A stretch of DNA of 64,000 bases from Chlorocebus sabaeus (Eukaryota > Chordata > Mammalia > Primates > Cercopithecidae). Position 1 is the first letter of the stretch. Each line of letters begins with the position of its first letter. The position numbers and the translations under genes were made by a program. Where the stretch lies: NCBI RefSeq assembly GCF_047675955.1, contig NC_132919.1, positions 68,490,816 to 68,554,815 on the forward strand, written 5' to 3'. This document shows, one piece after another, positions 34,445 through 45,484 of this stretch. The notes under the pieces are model-generated. The model made no database searches. It had not been told where the DNA came from and worked only from the letters and a program-made list of their open reading frames with translations.

Positions 34445-36417
34445 TTAGTACTGTGTGGGAGGTGGAACTGAGGTCCAGTCCTGCACTTCCTGGGGTTGCT
34501 CTACTAAGTTTTGAAATGGATTGCTGCTGCTGGCTGGAACAAAGCTGACTGCCCCATATGCTTGTTTCGGGGCCTGAGGCTGGCCCCTCATCCCGTTTCC
34601 CTGCCTAGGGGATAAAGGATTTCCTTGACTGTCAGTTTTAGATTTACATTCGTTTGCCCAGTGCCTTCCTCTTTTACACCTTGGGCAAAGGCCTGGAATT
34701 TTTGCTTCTGGATTTTTATTTTGGTTTTCATGGCAATCTTTTGCAAAGTGTCCCCTTTTACCGCATCTAAAACATCCCCCTTTATCTCTACCTTTGTTAA
34801 TGAGGAAGTCTCTTACTGTTTGGCCGCTAAAAGCGGCGGCCATTGCTAGGCCTTGTTGATATGAGGGCCCAATATCTGAACAAAGGCGAATGTATCCTGT
34901 TAAATCTGTTTTCTTTCGATAAGGTCTGATTGCCGCTTGGCAGGCGGGGTTAGCGTTTTCATAAGCTAACTGTTTAACATAATCTACACCCGTTTCTGCA
35001 TTTTCAAAGATTCTACCTGCCGTGGTCATAAGTCTATGCACAAAGTCTGAAAATGGCTCATCGGGTCCTTGTTTAACCACTGTGAGCGAGGCCCCTGGAT
35101 CTCCTTTAACGGGAAGTTTTCTCCAGGCTTTTGTAGCAGCAGCCTGGATTTGTGAGAACAGTCCAGGATCATATTGCATTTGGGCCTGAGTGTCTGCATA
35201 ATTACCTAAACCAGTTAACATATCAAAATCCCAACCGTTTCCTGCCTGTTGATTTCTTTTAGCCGTGTCTCTACAATTTTCAAAGAACTCTGACTTCCAA
35301 ATTAAATGGTCTCCCCCAGAAAGGACTGCCCTAACTAAGGTATTCCAGTCTGTAGGAGTGAGCCAATTCTCAGCTACAGATTCCACTATAGCAAGAGTAT
35401 ATGGAGCAGTAGCCCCATACTGAGAGGCAGCAGTCTTTAACTCTTTTATAATAGTAAAGTCAAATCCAGTATGATGCCTCCAAGCCTGTCCCCGTTCATC
35501 TATGGTTTCAGTGACCGGAAAAACGTCTTTGGGGGAGGAGTCTTCTCTATGTCGGCTAGCAACTAACCCCCCTTTTGGAACATGTTGTCCAGGCCGCTGA
35601 GGTGGGCGCAAGGAACCCTCCATAGCGTCTGAGTTGTGTATCTTTTCATTTCCTGTCTTTAGCTTTTGGAGCCTAATTATCAATGATTGATGTAACTCTT
35701 CAAGTTTAATTTGTTCCTCTAGTTGAGCAATTTTTTGTTTTAATTCTTCTTTGGGATCTATTGCTGCCATAACAATGGGCGCAGAAGCCTCATTATGTGT
35801 CTTATTATATGGGGGCGGGTATGAAGTAAAGGGAGGCAAATCAGGGTTGTGATATTTAGCCGCCTCTTCCTCTAAATCATCCCAATTTATGTCTGATTGA
35901 TTAGGCTTATTAATTTCCTCCTCTTTTTGAAGCATCTGTAAAATTGGGTATTTTTTTGGTTTGTTTTCGTGTGGCATTTCTTTATCTGTTACAGAAGGAG
36001 ACTTGATTTCCTCATGATCACTTTCGAGGGAAATGAGATCCTCCTCCGTATCTTGCGGAGGCTTTGTAAGGTTAGAGCAGAAGCTAACCTTTAAAATATG
36101 CTCTGAGTGACCGCAGCCATGACTTGCGGATCGGCCTCCTTCTTATCTATTAAATCTCTAATGAGGTTCCAATAAGAGAAGGCAGCCACAGGAATTTTTT
36201 CTGGCCCAAAAGTATTATAATAGTCCTGAAGACAATCCCCTACTCTACGCCATCTTTTAATATCAATAGTTCCTTCCTGTGGGAACCAAGGGCAAGTATC
36301 TTTTACAAAATCAAAAAATTTAAACAAATCATTACCTTTAACCTTTACTTCTCGTATCTTTAAAGCCTCTTTTAATTGTACTACATAGATCTGATGTTGG
36401 CTTAATACTTGTCCCAT
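34445..36417 (-). pseudogene. SERV-like gag, broken by a frame change
   Basis: The start codon at 36415-36417 encodes MGQ, a myristoylation-type N-terminus. The matrix frame stays open to 36091, then stops. The remaining gag is open in another frame (34445-35977). It has a PPPY late-domain motif around residue 54 of that frame, a charged coiled-coil stretch, capsid with a major homology region, and two CCHC-type zinc knuckles near residues 402-415 and 431-444. The frame change lies between about 36091 and 36110. The rest of gag runs 510 codons without a stop. Confidence 0.9.
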
Positions 36418-36552
36418 TTCGGACGCGTCACTTACCTTCGATTCTGACACGGCAGGTTCCCGCGGTGATCGGAAGAGTTCACTTTCTTTTGTCTTCGTTA
36501 GCGGTCGACCGTCCTTTGGCGTCCTCTTCCTCACGGAGTCCCTCGTTTCCAG

Positions 36553-36570
36553 GTCCCTGTTCAGGCGCCA
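36553..36570 (-). other. Primer binding site of SERV-like provirus
   Basis: On the minus strand the 18 bases start TGGCGCCTGAACAGGG. They match the tRNA-Lys3 complement except for one C to T change and lie two bases inside the 5' LTR. Confidence 0.85.
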
Positions 36571-36572
36571 CG

Positions 36573-37010
36573 TATCCCGGCCCGCGGGATCGTCGAAGCA
36601 GGCCCTGGAGGAGGGAGTGGGAATTTGGGGAACAAGAGACACGAGAAATGGAGACAAGACAGTGCTCTGATCAAGTCTCGTTTAATGGCGGTAATGCAGT
36701 GCCTTATATACACTTGGAGAGGAAGGGGTTGGGCCAAGGTGGAAATGATCTCATTTCGGAGGGCGTGGCCAGGCAGGTTTCAGTTTCAACGGTGGGACGT
36801 CATGTTGCACCTGCGCTATAAAGTAACAACTTTCGCGCGTGCGGGAAAGATGGGTGAAGAAGAAGCAGGAAGAGCGCCATCTTGTGTGAGGTATTTAATA
36901 CAGGGGAAAAGGACAAATCTAGGAAGGAGGTGAGAGGTGGAAATGAATAGCGCTCAGGCGTTTAATCATCAATAATTACTTGCCATGGCCGGGGCGCGCA
37001 GCTCCGGACA
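36573..37010 (-). mobile_element. 5' LTR of SERV-like provirus
   Basis: 438 bp. On the minus strand it starts TGTCCGGAGC and ends GGGATA. It is followed directly by the GATCGG target duplicate. Confidence 0.9.
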
Positions 37011-37496
37011 GATCGGAATGTTCCTTTTGCTGACCCAATCTCTCACCCTTTCCAAACTCCAGAAATCTTGTCTGTCCTCCGCAAAACTCCCCCTGCTTCT
37101 TTCTCTGAAGGCTGTCTTCAGGCCGGGCACACTGGGAGGATCGCCGGAGCCCAGAAGGCCGCAGTGAGGTGAGGTGAGGTGAGGTGAGATCACGCCATTG
37201 CACTGCAGCCCCGGCTGCAGAGTCGGAGCCCCGTCTCGAAACAAACAAACAAACAAACAAAGACACACACACACACACACAAAGAAAGAGCCCAGGCAAC
37301 CTAGTGAAACCCTGTTCGGGCTGGGGCGTATCTGCACCCCAGCTATTCTGGAGGCTGAGGCAGGAGGATGGATGGAGGCTGGGAGGTGGATGCTGCACTA
37401 AGCAGTGACTGCACCGCTGCACTCCAGCCTGGGTGACGGAGCCAGACCCCATCCCAAATCAATAAACATAAAAATAAAGGAAGCAGTTTGTAGAAA
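37011..37496 (+). repeat. Rest of the last U2 unit, near-identical part
   Basis: Matches 7219-7738 apart from about four substitutions, shorter AAAC and CA runs and small changes. It contains the same old Alu-type elements. It is the far side of the SERV target site. Confidence 0.9.
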
Positions 37497-37765
37497 GCGG
37501 AAGAGGGACCCTTTGAACTTCAAGCCTTCAATCTATAGCTGCGGATGGATGGGTTGGAGCAGCAGGCTAGAGCAGTGACCATCTTTGCAGGGATTAACGA
37601 CCCTGATCTATCATCCTGAGAAAGAAGATGTTATCTCTTGCAGGGAGGGCAGGTGGACTACGTGTGAACTCTTATCGTTTGTTTAGGTTTTAGGTGTCAT
37701 TCAGAGGGTTACATCTAACCATGAATGTGCAGCCTTTCTCCCTTGAGAAGGGCCTGGCCCATTTG
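37497..37765 (+). repeat. Array-edge segment, diverged unit copy
   Basis: Clearly homologous to 7739-7990 but with many substitutions and short indels. Similarity disappears by about 37,765. This marks the limit of homogenisation at the array end. Confidence 0.8.
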
Positions 37766-38163
37766 GTTACTCCTTGATTCTAATGAACCGGTACTCTCTT
37801 CTCTAGTTTCACATACTTTTCTTTTTTGTAATTAGTAACGTTGCATCAGTAAGATTGTTTCAAGTTTGCGGGAATATTCACATTCAATTTTAATTCCAAT
37901 GGCTCCTGGGAGAAGCAGCCATTTTGAATTTGCATGCCCCGCCCCAGAGAACCGGGGCTCTCCTCCCTGTCCACCCCTCAGCCACTGAATAGAAACGCCC
38001 TTGTAAATCACCGAAACCGCGGGGGAAGCTCTCTCGTCTTGACGGTTGCTGTTCAACAGGAAAAGCTTAGAACGAAAGAGACGAAGAGTTCTGTGAGGCT
38101 TTTCTTTCCATCTCTCTCTCTTTCTCTGTTTTTTTCTTTTTTTCTTTTCCGTTTTCTTTTCCC
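37766..38163 (+). other. Unique flank with an octamer and GC box
   Basis: First single-copy DNA outside the array. ATTTGCAT (37928-37935), the reverse complement of the octamer, is followed directly by GCCCCGCCCC (37936-37945). The order matches an inverted snRNA-type distal element. No snRNA or coding region was recognised within reach. Confidence 0.5.
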
Positions 38164-39468
38164 TTTTTTTTTTTTTTTTTTGAGACGGAGTTTTGCCCTT
38201 GATTCCCACGCTGGAGTGTAATGGCGCCATCTCGACTCACTGCAACCTCCGCCTCCCGGCTTCAAGCGATTCTCCTGCCTCAGTCTCTGGAGTCGCTGGA
38301 ATTACAGGCCTGCGCCACCACGCCCAGGTAATTTTGTATTTTTATAGAGAAACTGGAGTTTCACCATGTTAGGCAGGCTGGTCTCGGACTCAGGTGATCT
38401 GCCTGCCTGGGCCTCCCAAAGTGCTGGGATTACAGGCCTGAGCCACTGTGCCCGGTGGTTACAGAATTTCTTTTTTTCTTTTCTTTCTTTTTTTTGTTTC
38501 CGGACGGAGTTTCGCTCCTATTGCGCAGGCTGGGGTGCAATGGCCCGATCTCGGCTAACCCCAAAGTCCGCCTCCCGGGTTTCAAGCGATTCTCCTGCCT
38601 CAGCCTCCCGAGAAGCTGGGATTACAGGCATGTGCCGCCACGCTGGGCTAATTTTGTATTTTTAGGAGAGACTGGGTTTCTCCATGTTGATTAGGCTGGT
38701 CTCAAACTCCTGCCCTCAGGTGATCCTCCCGCCTCGACCTCCCAAAGTGTTGAGATTACAGGCGTGAGCCACTGCGCCTGGCGGTTACAGAATTTCTAAG
38801 CAGCAAAGTATTTAAGAGGTGACTTGGGTGTTAAAAGCATACAGGTTTTTGTTGTTGTTACTGCTGTTGTTTTTATTTTTTTGAGACAGTCTCGCTCTGT
38901 CACCCAGGCTGGCATGCATTGGCAAGGTCTTGGCTCACGGCAACCTCTGCCTCTCGGGTTCAAGTGATTCTCATGCCTCAGTCTCCTGAGTAGCTGGGAT
39001 TACAGGTGCCTGCCACCCCACCCAGCTAATTTTTGTCTTTTTATTAGAGATGGGGTTTCACCATGTAGGCCAGGCTGGTCTCAAACTCCTGATGTCAGGT
39101 GATCAGCCTGCCTCAGCCTCCCAAAGTGGTGGGATTACAGGCATGAGCCATCGTGCCCAGTAGCATTCAGTTGTTTGTTTGTTTGTTTTAGATGGAGTCT
39201 TGCTGTGTCGCCCAGGCTGGAGTGCAGTGGCACAATCTCAGCTCACTGCAATCTTCATCTCCCGGGTTCAAACAATTCTCCCACCTCAGCCTCCCAAGTA
39301 GCTGGGACCACAGGCACCTGCCACCACACCAGGCTAATTTTTGTATTTTTAGTAGAGATAGGGTTTCACCATATTGGCCAGGCTGGTCTCAAACTCCTGA
39401 CGTCGTGATCTGCCTGCCTAGGCCTCCCAGAGTGCTGGGATTACAGGCATGAACCACAGCATCTGGCC
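38164..39468 (-). mobile_element. Four Alu elements in a row, minus strand
   Basis: 38164-38458, 38467-38784, 38870-39161 and 39171-39468, each starting with a T-rich run and GAGACGGAG-like sequence. Confidence 0.92.
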
Positions 39469-39493
39469 AGCATTCAGTTGTAAAAGTGAAACA

Positions 39494-40458
39494 AGCCAGG
39501 AGCAGTGGCTCATGCCTCTTGTCCCAGCCCTTTGGGAGGCCGAACAGATCACAAGGTCAGTAGTTCAAGACCAGCCTGGCAAAGACGGTGAAACCCCATC
39601 TCTACTAAAAATACAAAAATTAGCAGGGCATTGTGGCGGGCTCCTGTAATTCCAGCTACTTGGGAGGCTGAGGCAGAGAACTGCTTTAATCTGGGAGACA
39701 GAGGTTGCAATGAGCTGAGATCACGCCACTGCACTGTGGCCTGGTCGCAGAGCAACACTCCATTTAAAAAAAAAAGCCAGGCACAGTGGCTCATGCTGGT
39801 AATCCCAGCACTTTAGGAGGCCGAGGTGGGTCAATCACGAGGTCAGGGGATTGAGACCATCCTGAGTAACAAGGTGAAACCCCGTCTCTACTAAAAATAC
39901 AAAAAATTAGCTGAGCGTGGTAGTGGGTGCCTGTAGTTCCAACTACTCGGGAGGCTGAGGTGGGAGAATGTCGTGAACCTGGGAGTTGGAGCTTGCAGTG
40001 AGCCAAGATGGTGCCACTGCACTCCAACTTGGGCGACAGAGCGAGACTCTGTCTCAAAAAAAAAAAAAAAAAAAACCACGTTAAAATAAGTATACGATTT
40101 CAAAAAATTTGCAGCCTGCAATGCAGTAGAAAAGAAAAACCCAGGCCGGGTGCAGTGCCTCATGCCTGTAATCCCAGTACTTTGGGAGGCTGAGGCAGGC
40201 AGATCACAAAGTCAAGAGATTGAGACCATCCTGTCCAACCTGGTGAAACCCGGTCTCTACTGAAAATACAAAAATTAGCTGGGCGTTGTGGTACACCCCT
40301 GTAGTCCCAGCTACTCGGGAGCCTGAGACAGGAGAATTGCTTGAAGCTGGGAGGTGGAGGTTGCAATGAGCTGAGATTGTGCCAGTGCACTCCAGCCTGG
40401 CAACAGAGCAAGACTCCATCTCAAAAAAAGAAAAAAAAAAAAAAAAAAGAAAAATCTG
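39494..40458 (+). mobile_element. Three Alu elements, plus strand
   Basis: 39494-39776, 39777-40076 and 40144-40458, each ending in an A-run. Confidence 0.92.
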
Positions 40459-41247
40459 AGGAGAAATTCAGGCTGGCCTCAGAAATTTGCATAAGTAACT
40501 AAGAGTCATGAAGTTAATCATGAAGACAATGGGGGGAAGTTTCTCCAGGGTATGTCAGAGACCTTCCTGTGGCAGACCCTCCTATCACAGGCTCAGAGGC
40601 CTAGGAGGAAAAAATGGTTGCATGGGCTGTGCCCAGGGCCCCCCTGCTCTGTGCAGCCTGGGGACTTTGTCCCTTCTATCCCAGCTGCTCCAACCATGAC
40701 TAAAAGGGGCCTAGGTACACCTCAGGCTGTGACTTCAGAGGGTGCAAACCCTAGGCCATGGCAGCTTTCATGTGGTGTTGTGCCTGCGAGTGTACAGAAG
40801 TCAAGAACTGAGGCTTGGGAACCTCTGCCAAGATTTCAGAGGATGTGTGGAAATGACTGGATGTCCAGGTAGAGGTGTGCTGCAGGGGTGGAGCCCTCAT
40901 GGAGAAGGACTGCCAGGGCAGTGTGAAAGGATATTGTGGGGTGCAAGCCCTGACACAGACTCCCAACTGGGGCAATGCCTAGTGGAGCTGCAACTGCAAG
41001 AAAAGGGTCACTGTCCTCCAGACCCCAGAATGGTAGATCCACTGACAGCTTGCACCTTGCTCCTGGAAAAGCCACAGACACTCAAGGCCAGCCTGTGAAA
41101 GCAGCCAGGAGTGTGGGCTATATCCTGCAAAGTCACAGGGGCAGAGCTGCCAAGGCCATGGGAGCCCATCTCTTGCATCAGTGTGACCTGGGCATGAGAC
41201 ATGGAGTCAAAGGAAATCATTTTGGGACTTTAAGGTTTGACTGCTGC

Positions 41248-41560
41248 CAGGCACGGTGGCTCACTCCTGTAATTCCAGCACTTTGGGAGGCCGAGGTGGG
41301 AGGGTCACTTGAGGTCAGGAGTTCAAGACTAGCCTGGCCAACATGGTGAAACTCCATCTCTACTAAAAATACAAAAAAAAAAATTAGCCAGGCATTGTGG
41401 CATGTGCCTGTAATCCCAGCTACTCAGGAAGCTGAGGCAGGAGAATTGCTTGATCCTGGGAGGTGGAGGTTGCAGTGAGCTGAGATTGTGCCACTGCACT
41501 CCAGCCTGGCCAACAGAGCAAGACTCCATCTCAAAAAAGAAAAAAAAATTTTTTTTTTTT
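41248..41560 (+). mobile_element. Alu inserted in THE1 internal region
   Basis: Full-length Alu. Its A-run is followed at once by a T-run (41549-41560). Confidence 0.9.
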
Positions 41561-41690
41561 ATTGCTCCACTGGACTTCAGACTTGCATAGGGGAGTCTGT
41601 AACCCTTTGTTTTGGCCAATTTCTCCCATTTTGAACAGCTGTATTTACTCAGTGCCTGTACTCCCATTGTATCTAGCAAGTAACAAACTT

Positions 41691-41999
41691 GTTTTTTTTT
41701 TTTTTTTTTTTTTTGAGACAAAGTCTCACTCTGTCACCCAGGCTGGAGTGCAGTGCCATGATCTTGGCTTACTGCAACCTCTGCCTCCTAAGTTCAAGCA
41801 ATTCTCCTGCTTCAGCTTCCCGAGTAGCTGGGATTACAGGCCCATGCCATCACACCTGGCTAATTGTTTTGTATTTTTGGTAGAGATGGGGTTTCACTAT
41901 GCTGGCCAGGCTAGTCTTAAACTCCCAAACTCAGATGATCTGCCTGCCTTGGCCTCCCAAAGTGCTGGAATCACAGGTGTGAGCCACCATGCCCGACCC
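41691..41999 (-). mobile_element. Alu inserted in THE1 internal region
   Basis: Full-length Alu starting with about 22 T. The flanks TAACAAACTTG and TAACTTGC suggest a short target duplication. Confidence 0.9.
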
Positions 42000-42175
42000 T
42001 AACTTGCTTTTGATTTTACAGGCTGGTAGGCAGAAGGGACTTGCCTTGTCTCAGATGAGACTTTGGACTGTAGACTTTTTAGTTAATGCTGAAATAAGAC
42101 TCTGGAAGACTGTTGGGAAGACATGATAGGTTTTGAAATGTGAGAACATGAGATTTGGGAGGGGCCAGAACAAAA

Positions 42176-42532
42176 TGATATGGTTTGGCTGTGTCCCCAC
42201 CCAAGTCTCATCTTGAATTGTAGCTCCCATAATTCCCACGTGTCATGGGTGGGACCCAGTGGGAGGTAATTGAATCATGGGGCCAGGACTTTCCCATATT
42301 GTTCTCATGACAGTGAATAAGTCTCACAAGATCTGATGGTTTTATAAAGGGGAGTTCCACCGCAGAAGTTGTCTCTTGCTTTCCACCATGTAAGACATGC
42401 CTTTCATCTTCCACCATGATTGTGAGGCTTCCCCAGACACGTGGAGCTGTGAGTCCATTAAACCTCTTTTTCTTTATAAATTACCCAGTCTCAGGTATGT
42501 TTTTATTAGCAGCATGAGAACACACTAGTGCA
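42176..42532 (+). mobile_element. THE1 LTR (MaLR), 3' LTR
   Basis: Starts TGATATGGTTTGGCTGTG, contains GGTTTTATAAAGGGGAG and ends with AACACACTAGTGCA. This is the classic THE1/MST LTR layout, about 357 bp. Confidence 0.93.
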
Positions 42533-43133
42533 GACCTATTGGACCCCAGGTAGCAAATGTAGATGTCTATTTTCCCCCAGCATGCCCAGGGTTAAAGTGA
42601 GCCCAGTCAGCTTCCACCAGTTACACTCAGTGGCACAGGTGCAGTTTGTTAGAGTTGGTGCAATTAGATTAGTTAGAGCTGGGCCCAAGGACTTTGGGGA
42701 TGTGGGTTGACGGGGTGGGGAGTGGGGTGACAGGTACCAAAGGGTAGCAGAGGGAGGGATGGTAGAGGTGATTGGAGAGTGTGACCCTCAAAGTGGATGG
42801 GGTTATGGCAATTGACAATGACAAGACCTAGGGTTAGACCAGGTAAGTGAGTGGCTGGGGTAGTCAAGGCTGAGGTCAAGGAACTGGGGAACTAGGGTGT
42901 CGATTCATGACAGGAGTTATGCTGGAGACAGTGCTCCAGGAGCTAAAAACCTTCAAGGAATAAAGTAAATGTTGGCATGGAGTGACCAGCAGCCAGGAGA
43001 GACAACAGCAACAGGAGGGGTAGTGGGCAGCACAGGTGAAAGGCACAATGGAATGAGAGGTGGGGAGAGCAAACAGAAAGAGGAAAGCAAGCAATGTCCT
43101 CAGGGGGAGGATAGAGCAAATGAAGAAAGGGGG
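42533..43133 (+). other. Unassigned intergenic DNA
   Basis: No gene or repeat recognised; G-rich in 42690-42760. Confidence 0.4.
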
Positions 43134-43434
43134 GCCGGGCACTATGGCTCATGCCTGTAATCCCAGCACTTTGAGAGGCCGAGGTAGGTGGATCACCTGA
43201 GGTCGGGAGTTTAAGACCAGCCTGACCATTATGGAGAAACCCCATCTCTACCAAAAATACAAAAAAATTTAGCCAGGCATGGTGGCACATGCCTGTAATC
43301 CCAGCTACTCCAGAGGCTGAGGCAGGAGAATCGCTTGAACCTGGGAGGTGGAAGTTGCAGTGATCTGAGATCACACTATTGCACTCTAGCCTGGGCAACA
43401 AGAGCGAAACTCCGTCTCAAAAAAAAAAAAAAAA
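43134..43434 (+). mobile_element. Alu, plus strand
   Basis: Full-length. Its A-tail grades into the adjacent GAA tract. Confidence 0.92.
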
Positions 43435-43780
43435 GAAGAAGAAGAGAAGAAGAAGGAGGAGGAAGAGGAGGAAGAAAGAAGAGGAAGAAGAAGGAAGAAG
43501 AAGAAGAGGAAGAAGAAGGAGAAGAGGAAGAAGAAGAAAGAAGAGGAAGAAGGAGAAGAAGAAGGAGAAGAAGAAGAGGAAGAAGAAAGAAGAGGAAGAA
43601 GAAAGAAGAAGAGGAAGAAGAAGGAAGAAAAAGAGGAAGAAGAGGAAGAAGAAGAAGAAAGAAGAATAAGAGGAAGAGGAAGAAGAAGAAAGAAGAGGAA
43701 GAAGAAGAGGAAGAAGAAGGAAGAAGAGGAGGAGGAAGAGGAAGAAGAAAAAGAAGAAGAAAGAAGAAGAAGAAAAGAAG
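43435..43780. repeat. Long polypurine (GAA/GGA)n tract
   Basis: About 346 bp of only A and G on +, except one T near 43665. It begins at the Alu A-tail and ends at a second Alu. Long acidic/basic frames here are artefacts of the repeat. Confidence 0.95.
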
Positions 43781-43782
43781 GT

Positions 43783-44221
43783 GTAGTAACTCAGGCCTGT
43801 AACCCCAGCACTTTGGGAGGCCCAAATGGGCGGATCACTTTGAGGTCAGGTGTTTGAGACCAAGCTGACCAACATGGCAAAACCCCGTCTCTACTAAAAA
43901 TGCAAAAAATTAGCCAGTTGTGGTGGGCACATGCATGTAATCCCAGCTACTCAGGAGGCTGAAGCACAAGAATCGCCTGAACCTAGGAGGCAGAGGTTGC
44001 AGTAAGCCCAAATCTGGTGAAACCCCGTCTCTACTACAAAAAAATACAAAAAAACTAGCCGGGCGAGGTGGCAGATGCCTGTAGTCCCAGCTACTCGGGA
44101 GGCTGAGGCAGGAGAATGGCATAAAACCCAGGAGGTGGAGCTTGCAGTGAGCCAAGATCCGGCCACTGCACTCCAGCCTGGGTGACGGAGTGAGACTCCA
44201 TCTCAAAAAAAAAAAAAAAAG
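43783..44221 (+). mobile_element. Two partial Alus joined
   Basis: 43783-44016, then a second Alu lacking its first part at 44017-44221. Confidence 0.85.
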
Positions 44222-44700
44222 GAAATGGAGACTAGCCACAGACCCAAAAAAAAACTAGCAAGAATATAAAGCCTACTTTTGGCAATTGTGCATGTGGAGA
44301 GGAATGAATGCAGCGTTCTTGACATCATTCAAATATTAGATCAGGAAGCTGAAGTGGGAGAACCATTTGAGTCTGGGAAGTTGAGTTCATAGTTCTGAAG
44401 CCAGTAAAAGTATAAAGAAACCTTAAATAAAAACTCAACTACACTTGCATAATATAATGCAATAGAAAAGTGAATATAACAAACTAATATTTGAAACACA
44501 ACACTCAGTCACCCAAAAAACAAAAGTTAACCTTTGCTAGAAGTACTATATAACCTTCTATTCTAACTCTCATATTCCAAAGGCCCATTTGACACAGCAT
44601 CCTTGGATAGAGAAGGTACATAAACAGTAGGCTAGTATAAACACAAAATTACACATGACATGAACTAAAAGGCCACAAAATTTTAGTAACGTTAGCATTT
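44222..44700 (+). other. AT-rich unassigned DNA
   Basis: No gene or repeat recognised. Confidence 0.4.
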
Positions 44701-45484
44701 TGGCTGGCGCCGTTATTGCCCTCCTGTCACGCATATTACACTCAAGTCACAGTGAGCCACGACAGGGGCAATTGAGAACTCCCTTTGTTTCTCAACAGGC
44801 CTGCTGAAAACAGCAAGCTGTTGGGCATGGTTTATTGGCTACATTTTCAAGTGAATTCTCAGATCGGTTTTTGCCCCGTGGCTGAAGCGCCATTTCTAAT
44901 TTGCATGTCTCGCACTTTCCTGCGTGGGTAGGCGTGGCTACGGCGGTCTGAGTCCCAGCTGCGGTCCAGCTCTGCTGGCAGGGGCCGAAGGGGGTCTAGA
45001 CAGTGGTCAGGGGGAAATGGGTGTGGGCGTTGTTAGGCAGGAATCTAGACCCAACATGGCGGCATTACCCCGCGTAGCAGGCCTTTTGTTAAAGACTCCC
45101 TTCACCCTTGTACACACCCGCAGACTTACATGCGTCAGAGTTCTGGCTGGGCAACCACACTCCCCGATGACCTGCAGCTCACCTGCATTCCACAAGTTCG
45201 TAAACAGCAGTTTTGGTTAACAGTTTCCAAAGACCCCTTCCTCATGACCCTTACTCAACTCCTGCCCTAGTAGTTTCAAGACTCCCCAGGCCCTGTTTGC
45301 ACAACCAGCTTCCCTACCTCTCGTGCTATAAAAAGCCCCTACCCTCCTCCCTCAGCGTGACTTCCTCGGCCCACACCTTTGGACCGAGGAACCTCGCCCG
45401 CGAGTCCTAATAAAGGCTATTCTCACTGCCATTTGCCTTGTGTCTTTGTTCCCGGTTTGGCTCCAGCCTCACTTTACCTTTACA
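44701..45484 (+). mobile_element. Probable solo LTR (uncertain left end)
   Basis: The right half has LTR logic: TATAAAAA at 45327-45334, AATAAA at 45409-45414, then a TG-rich U5-like part ending TTTACA at 45484. The left end is unclear. AGCAT follows the right end and also occurs at about 44694-44698, which suggests a start near 44701; a shorter element starting at 45031 (TGTTAGGCAGG) is possible. It could instead be an old cellular promoter; ATTTGCAT is at 44899-44906. I do not recognise the family. Confidence 0.45.

Larger units (their letters stand above)
28685..37016 (-). mobile_element. SERV-like (simian type D-related) endogenous provirus, about 8.3 kb
   Basis: Two LTRs (28691-29129, 36573-37010) bound gag-pro-pol-env on the minus strand. 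GATCGG occurs on both sides (28685-28690, 37011-37016) and once in the empty sites of units 1 and 2, so this is an exact 6-bp target duplication. Gag, dUTPase-protease and pol are betaretroviral. Env is of the gammaretrovirus-like type, with a CX6CC disulfide motif. That combination is typical of type D simian retroviruses and of SERV, their endogenous relative in Old World monkeys. The LTRs differ by about 17 substitutions and one indel in 438 bp (counted by eye). Gag, pol and env are all broken. Confidence 0.88.
1..37765 (+). repeat. RNU2 (U2 snRNA) tandem array, distal end
   Basis: Three U2 genes recur with start-to-start spacings of 10,750 and 10,725 bp. Sequence at position p reappears at p+10749 and again near +10725, with almost no base substitutions. 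Length changes are confined to a G-run, an A-run and a pyrimidine microsatellite. Each internal unit holds U2, an L1 3' fragment, Alu pieces and an antisense LTR-bounded ERV. The window opens inside the ERV of the first unit. The last unit is split by a second provirus (28691-37010) and fades out at about 37,765. Identity this high among long, partly dead units is the signature of concerted evolution known for primate RNU2. Confidence 0.95.
40459..42175 (+). mobile_element. THE1-type (MaLR) internal sequence, split by two Alus
   Basis: Segments 40459-41247, 41561-41690 and 42000-42175 form one continuous THE1 internal region on +. The LTR follows it. No 5' LTR is present; the left end stops at an Alu. 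Open frames here are short and degenerate. Confidence 0.85.

Noticed and set aside
36465..36933. Plus-strand frames of 118 and 102 codons over the SERV 5' LTR
   Set aside because: Antisense to the provirus leader and LTR; equivalents over the other LTR differ, as expected of chance frames.
38366..40419. Numerous 60-100-codon frames with Alu-type peptides
   Set aside because: They are translations of Alu elements on either strand.
40552..41349. Plus-strand frames of 106-124 codons in the THE1 internal region
   Set aside because: Degenerate MaLR internal sequence, interrupted by an Alu; no intact retroviral domain.
43335..43825. Lys/Glu/Arg-rich and Leu/Ser/Phe-rich frames of about 150 codons
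   Set aside because: Translation of the GAA/GGA tract and Alu ends; no coding meaning.
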